The notes beneath the pieces are model-generated. The model did not search any database. It saw only the letters and a list, made by a program, of their open reading frames with translations, and was not told where the DNA came from. A stretch of 9,017 bases of DNA from JBDTRY01 sp039931435. Lineage in GTDB: Bacteria; Acidobacteriota; Thermoanaerobaculia; Gp7-AA8. The stretch is taken from the NCBI GenBank assembly GCA_039931435.1, contig JBDTRY010000159.1, positions 1 through 9,017 on the forward strand, in the 5' to 3' direction. Positions 1-4,917 of this stretch are shown here, piece after piece. The translations under genes were made by a program, and so were the position numbers. Numbering within the stretch: position 1 is the stretch's first letter; every line of letters begins with the position of its first letter.

Positions 1-459
1 TGCGATTCGCCTACCTGCGCCGAGGTCTGTCCGGCCGATGCCATCAAGCGCACGGAAGATGGAGTAGTTCAAACGGCTCGCAAGCCGCGATGCATCGCCT
101 GCAACAACTGCGTTCTGGCCTGTCCCTTCGGCGTCCCGAAGATGAAAACAGAATTCCAGCTCATGATGAAGTGCGACATGTGCTACGACCGCACCTCCGT
201 GGGATTGAAGCCGATGTGTGCGTCCGTCTGTCCAAGCGGTGCTCTGCACTACGGACTACGGGAAGAAGTGTTGCGCCTGCGGCCGCGCTCCGAGCCGGTG
301 AACAGCTTTCAATTCGGCGAGCAGATCATCAACACGAAGGTGAATATGATGGTGCCGCGTCAGGGGGGAGCAACCTCGCACATCGACGTCACCGCCGGGA
401 TGGAAGAGGAACCCATCGGGCGTTCGACGACCCTCGATTCAGTATTCGATGACATGTGA
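1..459 (+). CDS. [4Fe-4S] electron-transfer protein, DMSO reductase B-subunit type (5' partial)
   Basis: The gene enters the window in frame 1, and 152 C-terminal residues are visible. Cysteines fall in the pattern of the DmsB/NrfC/HycB-like family, which carries four [4Fe-4S] clusters. Visible C1, C6 and C10-P are the tail of the first CxxC...CxxxCP group, whose first Cys is off the window. C31, C34, C37 and C41-P form the CxxCxxCxxxCP group. C58, C61, C73 and C77-P form the CxxC-x11-CxxxCP group typical of this family. Such proteins pass electrons between a quinol- or Rieske-side donor and a molybdopterin catalytic subunit. After the last cluster there is a tail of about 75 residues rich in Gln, Thr and Glu. 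The Rieske gene starts 9 bp downstream and its Shine-Dalgarno overlaps this stop, so the two are almost certainly co-transcribed. The partner enzyme (nitrate reductase-like, polysulfide, arsenate or other) cannot be told from this fragment. Confidence 0.93.
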   Translation, partial: CDSPTCAEVCPADAIKRTEDGVVQTARKPRCIACNNCVLACPFGVPKMKTEFQLMMKCDMCYDRTSVGLKPMCASVCPSGALHYGLREEVLRLRPRSEPVNSFQFGEQIINTKVNMMVPRQGGATSHIDVTAGMEEEPIGRSTTLDSVFDDM

Positions 460-468
460 GGAGCAGCG

Positions 469-1014
469 ATGACTGGGAAGAGTTCCGACCAGGGTTCGGT
501 GCCGCCGGACGGCCGTCCGTACCATGACCAGCCGCAATGGCGAAACGATTTCCCCATCGATCTGGCGCAGGACGACCTGGTTTCGCGCAGGGACTTCACC
601 AAGTTCCTGGTACTGACCAGCTTCGCCTTCGCGGCCGGTCAGGTGTGGATTGTTTTCGAGAACTGGCGCCGGCGTCGCCGCGGCCGGCTTCCCATCCGCA
701 AGATTGCCGCCGTGAACGATATGGCGGTGGGGAGCTCACTGATCTTCTCCTACCCGGACGCCCATGATGACTGCATCGTCGTGCGCACGGGCTCTGAGCG
801 GTTCGTGGCCTATAGCCAGAAGTGCACGCACTTGAGCTGCGCAGTCATCCCGGAGCCGCAGAACGGGCGTCTCGTCTGTCCCTGTCACCACGGCCTGTTC
901 GATCTTGCCACGGGAAACGTGCTGGCCGGACCTCCCCGGCGGCCGCTTCCGCGCGTTCGTCTGGAAATCCGCGATGGCGCTCTGTATGCCACCGGTGTCG
1001 AGGTGCGCGCATGA
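469..1014 (+). CDS. Rieske [2Fe-2S] protein, Tat-motif, membrane anchored
   Basis: This 181-residue protein has a C-terminal Rieske domain (about 78-181). Box 1 is CTHLSC (119-124) and box 2 is CPCHHG (137-142). By family precedent C119, H121, C137 and H140 bind the cluster, and C124 and C139 form the stabilising disulfide of the bc1/b6f-type (high-potential) Rieske proteins. Residues 39-45 (SRRDFTK) match the twin-arginine motif and are followed by one hydrophobic helix (about 46-63), which suggests Tat export with an uncleaved anchor. An unusual run of five arginines (67-71) comes directly after the helix. The start is supported by GAGGAG at 458-463, 5 bases before the ATG. The stop overlaps the next ATG as ATGA. 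No cytochrome b gene is adjacent, so this is probably not a bc1 subunit. Beside a DmsB-type ferredoxin it more likely links the quinone or cytochrome pool to a molybdoenzyme (inference). Confidence 0.94.
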   Translation: MTGKSSDQGSVPPDGRPYHDQPQWRNDFPIDLAQDDLVSRRDFTKFLVLTSFAFAAGQVWIVFENWRRRRRGRLPIRKIAAVNDMAVGSSLIFSYPDAHDDCIVVRTGSERFVAYSQKCTHLSCAVIPEPQNGRLVCPCHHGLFDLATGNVLAGPPRRPLPRVRLEIRDGALYATGVEVRA

Positions 1015-1238
1015 TTCGCCCGCGATACTCGCGATCGCAGAAGCTGCCGGTGATGATGGGAATCGTATCGATTGTGCTGATCATCCTGGTCCTGCAGCTG
1101 TGGCTACTCACCGCCACGATGAGCGCATTTCTCGCCGGGGAAGGGGAGGTCGTCATCCCTGCTGCTGCGGCCAGTCTTTTCTGCCTGGCATTGAACGGAG
1201 GGCTGCTCGTCTATATCTACCGGATGGAGCGTCCATGA
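1011..1238 (+). CDS. Small two-helix membrane protein, DUF6755-like
   Basis: This 75-residue protein starts at the ATG of an ATGA overlap with the Rieske stop and ends in an ATGA overlap with the TDT gene, so it is translationally coupled on both sides. The reading frame stays open further upstream, but that part lies inside the Rieske gene and is not used. A basic N-terminus (R3, R5, R8, K11) precedes a first membrane helix at about 14-37, which ends in LQLWLLTATM. A short acidic loop with E44 and E46 follows, then a second helix at about 48-70 ending in YIYRMER. There are no heme- or metal-binding motifs and the single Cys (58) is in helix 2. From memory it resembles DUF6755, a family of unknown function. 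Its fixed place between a Rieske protein and a TDT channel suggests a small membrane anchor or assembly subunit of the redox module, which is inference. GAGG at 1000-1003 can serve as its ribosome-binding site. Confidence 0.8.
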   Translation: MIRPRYSRSQKLPVMMGIVSIVLIILVLQLWLLTATMSAFLAGEGEVVIPAAAASLFCLALNGGLLVYIYRMERP

Positions 1239-2278
1239 CCGGTAGTTGGCAGGAAGGCATTCGCACACTCCACCCTGCTTATTTCGCGCTGGTCATGGCC
1301 ACGGGAATCGTTTCCATCGCCGCAAAACTGTTCGGCATGGATGCGATCTCGCGGACCATGGTCATCATCAACGTTGCCGCTTTCATAGTTCTTTGGGCCG
1401 TAACGGTCATTCGCGTCGTACGTTTCCCGGGCGACGTGGTCGCCGACCTGTTCGATCACCAACGCAGCGTGGGGTTCTTTACGTCGGTTGCCGCCACCAG
1501 TGTTCTCGGCGCGCAAATCCTCATCGTCACCTCGAATAGCGCATTGGCGTTCGCACTCTGGATAGCGACAGTGGCGCTCTGGCTTGGATTGGTCTACGCC
1601 GTGTTCACGGCCCTCACCGTAAAAGACGAGAAGCCGCCGCTCGATCAGGGGATCAACGGAGGGTGGCTGGTTGCCGTGGTAGCGACAGAATCAGTCTCCA
1701 CTCTGGCATCGCTGGTCTCGGCGACAGTGCATCGGCCGGACATACTGCTCTTCGTCAGCCTCTCGTTCTGGCTCGCGGGGGGAATGCTCTACATCTGGCT
1801 CATTTCCCTGATCTTCTATCGGTACACCTTCTTCCGCTTTTCGCCCTCGGATCTGATGCCACCTTACTGGATCAACATGGGAGCCATGGCCATCTCCACG
1901 CTCGCCGGCACTCTTCTCATTGCCAACGAGCAGGGATCGTCTCTTCTCCGGAACTTGCGACCCTTTCTTCTCGGGCTGACGATCCTGTTCTGGGCCACGG
2001 CCACGTGGTGGATTCCCATGCTCCTGATCCTCGGATTCTGGAGACATATCTGGAAGAGATTCCCTCTGGAATATCACCCTCTTTACTGGGGCGCGGTCTT
2101 TCCGTTAGGCATGTACACCGTCTGTACTTACCGGCTGGCGGGCGTGGCGGAGGTGCCGTATCTGCTACCGGTTGCGCACGTGTTCGTTTTCGTCGCCCTT
2201 GCCGCCTGGACGGCCACGTTCATCGGTCTTATCCGTAGACTGGCAGGAATGGCCGTGAGCCCGGTGAGGTCTTCTTGA
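1235..2278 (+). CDS. TDT / SLAC1-TehA family anion channel or transporter
   Basis: This 347-residue integral membrane protein has ten predicted hydrophobic helices (about 13-33, 40-60, 80-100, 105-128, 142-163, 169-196, 211-231, 243-268, 283-303, 311-334), the helix number of the SLAC1/TehA fold. Family-like stretches are HPAYFALVMATGIVSIA near the N-terminus, PPYWINMGAMAISTLAG (209-225) and the Trp/Pro-rich helix ending at 261. Characterised TDT members move anions such as chloride, nitrate, malate or sulfite, and some were named for tellurite resistance. The substrate here cannot be read from sequence. Next to a redox operon, an inorganic anion such as nitrate, nitrite or sulfite is a fair inference. 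The start is the ATG in the ATGA overlap, with GGAG at 1226-1229. A longer in-frame reading from 905 would run through the Rieske and DUF6755-like genes and is rejected. Only 75 bp follow before the hemerythrin gene, and I see no convincing terminator there. Confidence 0.9.
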   Translation: MTGSWQEGIRTLHPAYFALVMATGIVSIAAKLFGMDAISRTMVIINVAAFIVLWAVTVIRVVRFPGDVVADLFDHQRSVGFFTSVAATSVLGAQILIVTSNSALAFALWIATVALWLGLVYAVFTALTVKDEKPPLDQGINGGWLVAVVATESVSTLASLVSATVHRPDILLFVSLSFWLAGGMLYIWLISLIFYRYTFFRFSPSDLMPPYWINMGAMAISTLAGTLLIANEQGSSLLRNLRPFLLGLTILFWATATWWIPMLLILGFWRHIWKRFPLEYHPLYWGAVFPLGMYTVCTYRLAGVAEVPYLLPVAHVFVFVALAAWTATFIGLIRRLAGMAVSPVRSS

Positions 2279-2353
2279 CTTTTTTCCTTGCGGGTTCCTG
2301 TTGGCGTTCGCTGACGGGATCGCTCGTCTTTCTTTACGGGGAGGAGTCAATCG

Positions 2354-2875
2354 ATGTCCGAAACCGTCCATGACCTCCTCTCACGCGATCATGTCCGTCT
2401 GGATGGACTGCTCGAGGCTGCCCTTCGTCCGGACGGCGGTATTGACGCTCAGGCATATGCCGCGTTCAGATCCGGACTGCTGCGACATATCGGAATCGAG
2501 GAGCGAGTTCTCTTCGCAGAACTTCGCCGTCAATCAGAATTTTCGGATCTCGAACGGCAGCTTCATCGTGATCACGCCGCTATGGCTGCACTGCTGGCCC
2601 TGGCTCCGGCCAAGCGGGAGATTGAGCTGATTCGCCAGATCCTCAGCGATCACAATCCTCTCGAGGAAGAGGCCGAAGGGCTTTACTACCGAGTTGTAAA
2701 TCTTCCAGAGAGCAATGCCTCAAGACTGATCGAGCGCATTCGCGAGTTTCCGCAGGTTCCTGTTGCCCCGTACAGCGATTCTCCTGCTCTCCGGCGAAGC
2801 ATTGACCAGCTTGTTCAACTTGCCGCGGAGGGACGAAAACGGCTCGGCGGGATGCCCGGATCCGGCGTGCGATAA
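2354..2875 (+). CDS. Hemerythrin HHE domain protein
   Basis: This 173-residue cytoplasmic protein is mostly helical. Likely di-iron ligands in hemerythrin spacing are H13 (in RDHVRLD), H45 with E49 (HIGIE), H71 or H74 (HRDH), and H100 with E104 (DHNPLE). The domain covers about residues 3-125. The C-terminal 50 residues (PxxPVAPYSDSPALRRSIDQL onward) are a helical tail without metal ligands. HHE proteins bind O2, NO or iron, or act as sensors. The exact role here is unknown, but the gene is followed 6 bp later by a Crp/Fnr regulator and then by a di-iron repair gene, so an NO or oxygen-related task is the best inference. The start has a very strong Shine-Dalgarno, GGGGAGGAG at 2338-2346, 7 bases upstream, stronger than those of the genes before it. 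It may be the last-but-one gene of the redox operon or be separately expressed. No clear promoter is seen in the 75-bp gap. Confidence 0.87.
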   Translation: MSETVHDLLSRDHVRLDGLLEAALRPDGGIDAQAYAAFRSGLLRHIGIEERVLFAELRRQSEFSDLERQLHRDHAAMAALLALAPAKREIELIRQILSDHNPLEEEAEGLYYRVVNLPESNASRLIERIREFPQVPVAPYSDSPALRRSIDQLVQLAAEGRKRLGGMPGSGVR

Positions 2876-2881
2876 TTCCGC

Positions 2882-3577
2882 GTGGCCATAACGGGGCGCA
2901 AAGCGAGCATACCCTTCGATCAAATTCCAATTCTTGCCACGCTGACGGCCGAGGACCAGCTTGCCATCGGTCCGCTGTGCCGGATGCGTGACTATGAAAA
3001 AGGGGGCGTCATCTTCCGGGAGGGTGATCCGGCGGATCGGTTTTATTTCATTCATACGGGACGAGTGAAGATCGTAAAGTCCGCTGGCGACCGCGACATC
3101 ATTATTGAACTTCTGGGCGCGGGCGAACCCGTCGGCGTGGTGGCTGCCTTCCAGCAGCGAGCCTTTCCGGCCACCGCTGTAGCACTTGAGGCGGTCTCGC
3201 TCATCTCCTTTCCTGAGCGGGAGTTCTCTCAGCTGCTCGACAGCCGCCCCGAGATAACGCGCGGATTGCTGGCCGGGCTCACGCTTCGTCTGATGATGGT
3301 CAATCAGCGTCTTGCTGCCATGACCGGTTCCGCCGAGATTCGTGCGGCACGTCTCTTTCTTACACTGGCGGCGCGCATCGGGCATTCCCGCAGCGACGGC
3401 GTTTTCATTCCCATGCCGTTGTCGCGTCAGGAGATTGCGGATCTGCTGGGAACGACGCTCGAGACGGCGATCCGGCTAATGAGCCGTTGGCAGAAGGAAA
3501 AACTGCTGCTCACCAAAAAAACCGGCTTTGTAATCCCTCGCCTTGACTCCCTCCAGGAGATCTGCCGAACCGACTGA
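2882..3577 (+). CDS. Crp/Fnr family transcriptional regulator
   Basis: This 231-residue regulator has an N-terminal cyclic-nucleotide-binding-like beta-roll (about 14-125; GGVIFREGDPADRFYFIHTGRVK is at 41-63), a long dimerisation helix (about 126-147) and a Crp-type winged helix-turn-helix (about 150-222). The recognition helix reads TTLETAIRLMSRWQ (191-204). E194 and R198 align with E209 and R213 of E. coli FNR, but the S212 position is I197. There are only two cysteines (33 and 228) and no N-terminal Cys cluster, so it should not bind an FNR-type [4Fe-4S] cluster. A heme, nitrosyl or small-ligand sensing mode, as in DNR/NnrR-like proteins, is possible. The GTG at 2882 is the only usable start, because an in-frame TAA at 2873-2875 (the hemerythrin stop) lies just upstream and later starts would cut into the beta-roll. 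Six bases separate it from hemerythrin, so translational coupling is likely. A plausible target is the dyad at 3946-3959. Confidence 0.95.
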   Translation: MAITGRKASIPFDQIPILATLTAEDQLAIGPLCRMRDYEKGGVIFREGDPADRFYFIHTGRVKIVKSAGDRDIIIELLGAGEPVGVVAAFQQRAFPATAVALEAVSLISFPEREFSQLLDSRPEITRGLLAGLTLRLMMVNQRLAAMTGSAEIRAARLFLTLAARIGHSRSDGVFIPMPLSRQEIADLLGTTLETAIRLMSRWQKEKLLLTKKTGFVIPRLDSLQEICRTD

Positions 3578-3655
3578 TCGGACCGCAGCCGAAAGCCGGG
3601 AAAGATCTGTCGCTCGACACGTCTGATGAAACCGACAGGCGCAAATTGCGACGAT

Positions 3656-3668
3656 GTCATCCCGAGCG
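3656..3668 (+). repeat. Lone partial arm of the dispersed repeat
   Basis: GTCATCCCGAGCG is identical to the first 13 bases of the left arm of the palindromic element that begins 59 bp downstream. The match is lost after this point (GGGGG follows), and no complementary right arm lies between the two. It looks like a decayed or truncated copy, or the outer end of an older insertion. Confidence 0.6.
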
Positions 3669-3714
3669 GGGGAACAGCGGGGCGCTGAACCAGACGTAAG
3701 AAACTATGAGCGCC

Positions 3715-3817
3715 GTCATCCCGAGCGAGAGCGAGGGACCCCAGTGGACGGGAGGCACGATCCCTGGGGCGCTTACCACCCGCCCCTCTGAGATTCCTCG
3801 CTCACGCTCGGAATGAC
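3715..3817. repeat. Dispersed palindromic repeat element with imperfect terminal inverted repeats
   Basis: The left arm (3715-3742) and the reverse complement of the right arm (3790-3817) match at 23 of 28 positions. Both begin GTCATYCCGAGCG and continue GAGCGAGG. Inside, CCCCAG (3739-3744) pairs with CTGGGG (3764-3769), so the transcript can fold into a nested stem-loop. There is no open reading frame and no transposase. From memory, GTCATYCCGAGCG-type sequences occur as abundant intergenic repeats in several soil and environmental phyla and behave like REP or small non-autonomous elements. No T-run follows, so a classical terminator is not supported, although the strong fold could protect or end the Crp/Fnr transcript. 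Confidence 0.82.
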
Positions 3818-3871
3818 GCGTTTGCGAAGCATCGCTTGTTGAATTTCCAGAGCCGACCTCACAGGACGCCA

Positions 3872-3886
3872 TGTGAGTTTCTCACA
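3872..3886. promoter_or_regulatory. Perfect TGTGAG-TTT-CTCACA dyad
   Basis: Six-base perfect arms surround TTT. The half-site TGTGA is that of Crp, but the spacing is TGTGA-N5-TCACA, one base shorter than the usual N6. It lies 129 bp before the RIC ATG. It could be an upstream regulator site or a chance dyad. No promoter element is seen directly beside it. Confidence 0.35.
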
Positions 3887-3945
3887 AGCGGGGGGAGCCG
3901 GACAAACAGGAGATGCTGCTGATATGGCCGAGAGTGTGTCAGCGC

Positions 3946-3959
3946 ATGACAAATGTCAT
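3946..3959. promoter_or_regulatory. Fnr/Crp-type operator candidate ATGAC-N4-GTCAT
   Basis: ATGACAAATGTCAT is a perfect dyad with the exact 14-bp geometry of the FNR box (TTGAT-N4-ATCAA), but with altered bases in each half-site. Its centre (between 3952 and 3953) is 41.5 bases before the transcription start predicted from the adjacent -10 box, the class II activation position. A further TGTCA at 3937-3941 forms a second, overlapping dyad with TGACA at 3947-3951. The Crp/Fnr protein encoded just upstream is the natural candidate to bind it. Binding is inferred, while the symmetry and position are seen. Confidence 0.6.
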
Positions 3960-3987
3960 TGGCTGATCATCCGTTAGGGAACATTAT
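3959..3987 (+). promoter_or_regulatory. Sigma-70-type promoter for the RIC gene
   Basis: The -35 candidate is TTGGCT (3959-3964, 4 of 6 matches) and the -10 is CATTAT (3982-3987, 4 of 6), separated by 17 bp. Transcription would start near 3994, giving a leader of about 20 bases. The weak hexamers plus the overlapping dyad fit an activator-dependent promoter. Confidence 0.5.
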
Positions 3988-3998
3988 TTGCGAGAAAG

Positions 3999-4005
3999 AA
4001 AGGAA
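3999..4005 (+). promoter_or_regulatory. Ribosome-binding site that sets the RIC start
   Basis: AAAGGAA lies 9 bases before the ATG at 4015. It selects this ATG over an in-frame TTG at 3988, which would put the ribosome-binding site inside the coding sequence and sit within the -10/leader region. Confidence 0.7.
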
Positions 4006-4014
4006 CCATCACAC

Positions 4015-4776
4015 ATGCAGACCACGCCGAAAACAGTGGCAGAGCTGGCCACCACATTCCCGCATTCCATCCCCGTCCTCGAAAAGCTGGGCATTGACTA
4101 CTGCTGCAAGGGGCAACAGACAGTCGAACAGGCGTGCAGCCGTCGCGGCGTCACCCCGAACGAGCTGCTCGACCTCATCAGCTCCGCTCCTCGGCCTTCG
4201 ACGGGCGACCGAACATGGAATGGCGAGTCCATGTCCGAGATCATCACGTTCATCGTCAGCACTCACCACCATTACACGAGGGAAGCGCTATCCATCCTCC
4301 CAGCCCTGGCCACACGGGTTCGCCAGGTGCATGGAGCGAACCATGAGGAACTGCGCTCTATCGAAACCCTGGTTTACAGGCTGAATGACGAACTCATTCC
4401 GCACATGCTGAAAGAAGAGCAGGTGCTGTTCCCCTACATCAACACCGTAGAGGAAGCCTCGGCTCTCGGAAATGAGCCACCAATTCCCTTCTTCGGAACC
4501 GCCCGAAATCCGATTCGCATGATGATGCTCGAACACGAGGCCGCCGGAGCGACGCTCCAGGAAATCCGCAAGCTCAGTCTGGACTTCGCGCTTCCGGTCG
4601 AGGCCTGCGCGAAGTACCGAACACTCTTCGGTCAGATCGAAGCCCTGGAGCGGGATCTTCATCTACACATTCATGTGGAAAACAACATTCTTTTTCCTCG
4701 GGCAATCGAGGTCGAGGAGAACACTCGCAAGACGCCTGTGAGCGCGGTCTTCGACGACAATTGCTGTGCGAGATAG
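4015..4776 (+). CDS. ric: Iron-sulfur cluster repair di-iron protein (RIC; YtfE/ScdA/NorA family)
   Basis: This 253-residue protein has the two-part RIC layout. An N-terminal ScdA_N (DUF542) domain (about 4-58) carries the signature LGIDYCCKG with C30 and C31 and a later C41. A hemerythrin-like domain (about 72-235) has ligand candidates H84 or H85, H110, H130 with E134 (HMLKE), H174 (EHE) and H218 with E222 (HIHVE), close to the numbering of E. coli YtfE (H84, H129, E133, H160, H204, E208). Members repair [Fe-S] clusters damaged by nitric oxide or peroxide, and may release NO or donate iron, in the cytoplasm. A small oddity is the C-terminus ending Asn-Cys-Cys-Ala-Arg, a second Cys pair. The gene has its own promoter with a Fnr-like dyad at -41.5. 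With the Crp/Fnr and hemerythrin genes upstream it forms a coherent nitrosative stress group. No strong terminator follows. Confidence 0.95.
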   Translation: MQTTPKTVAELATTFPHSIPVLEKLGIDYCCKGQQTVEQACSRRGVTPNELLDLISSAPRPSTGDRTWNGESMSEIITFIVSTHHHYTREALSILPALATRVRQVHGANHEELRSIETLVYRLNDELIPHMLKEEQVLFPYINTVEEASALGNEPPIPFFGTARNPIRMMMLEHEAAGATLQEIRKLSLDFALPVEACAKYRTLFGQIEALERDLHLHIHVENNILFPRAIEVEENTRKTPVSAVFDDNCCAR

Positions 4777-4917
4777 CGCAGATCAATCTTCAATTGCGAT
4801 TGAGTGTGGCATGAGAATCGTGTCTTTCGCGGCCTGAATCCGCTCTGTCGTGTCGTCGGACAGGAGTTCGACAACCATTGCAAATAACGAGTCGTGCTGA
4901 ATCGGTAGAGGCTTTGC

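Larger units (their letters stand above)
3578..4014 (+). other. 437-bp intergenic region between the Crp/Fnr and RIC genes
   Basis: No convincing gene lies here on either strand. It holds, in order, a lone arm of a dispersed repeat (3656-3668), a small CAGCG-ggg-CGCTG hairpin (3675-3687), a complete palindromic repeat element (3715-3817), a TGTGAG/CTCACA dyad (3872-3886), a Fnr-like dyad (3946-3959) overlapping a sigma-70-type promoter (3959-3987), and the RIC ribosome-binding site (3999-4005). The size and content suggest a real transcription break between the two flanking genes, even though they run in the same direction. Confidence 0.8.

Noticed and set aside
905..1234. Upstream in-frame extension of the TDT reading frame
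   Set aside because: It overlaps the Rieske and DUF6755-like genes, lacks membrane-protein character, and the ATG at 1235 has an ATGA overlap, a ribosome-binding site and family-like N-terminal sequence.
2275..2303. TTGACT at the TDT stop as a -35 for hemerythrin
   Set aside because: No acceptable -10 hexamer lies at 16-18 bp downstream.
2720..3385. Long minus-strand open frame opposite hemerythrin and Crp/Fnr
   Set aside because: It is antisense to two well-supported genes and its translation shows no recognisable domain.
3656..3727. Two spaced GTCATCCCGAGCG copies as a CRISPR-like array
   Set aside because: There are only two copies, one is truncated, the second is one arm of a palindromic element, and no cas genes are present.
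3988..4014. TTG start giving nine extra residues on RIC
   Set aside because: It would place the AAAGGAA ribosome-binding site inside the gene and falls at the promoter -10/start region. The ATG at 4015 fits the family N-terminus.
4783..4803. TCAATC/GATTGA hairpin after RIC as a terminator
   Set aside because: The stem is only 6 bp and AT-rich with a 9-base loop and no T-run.
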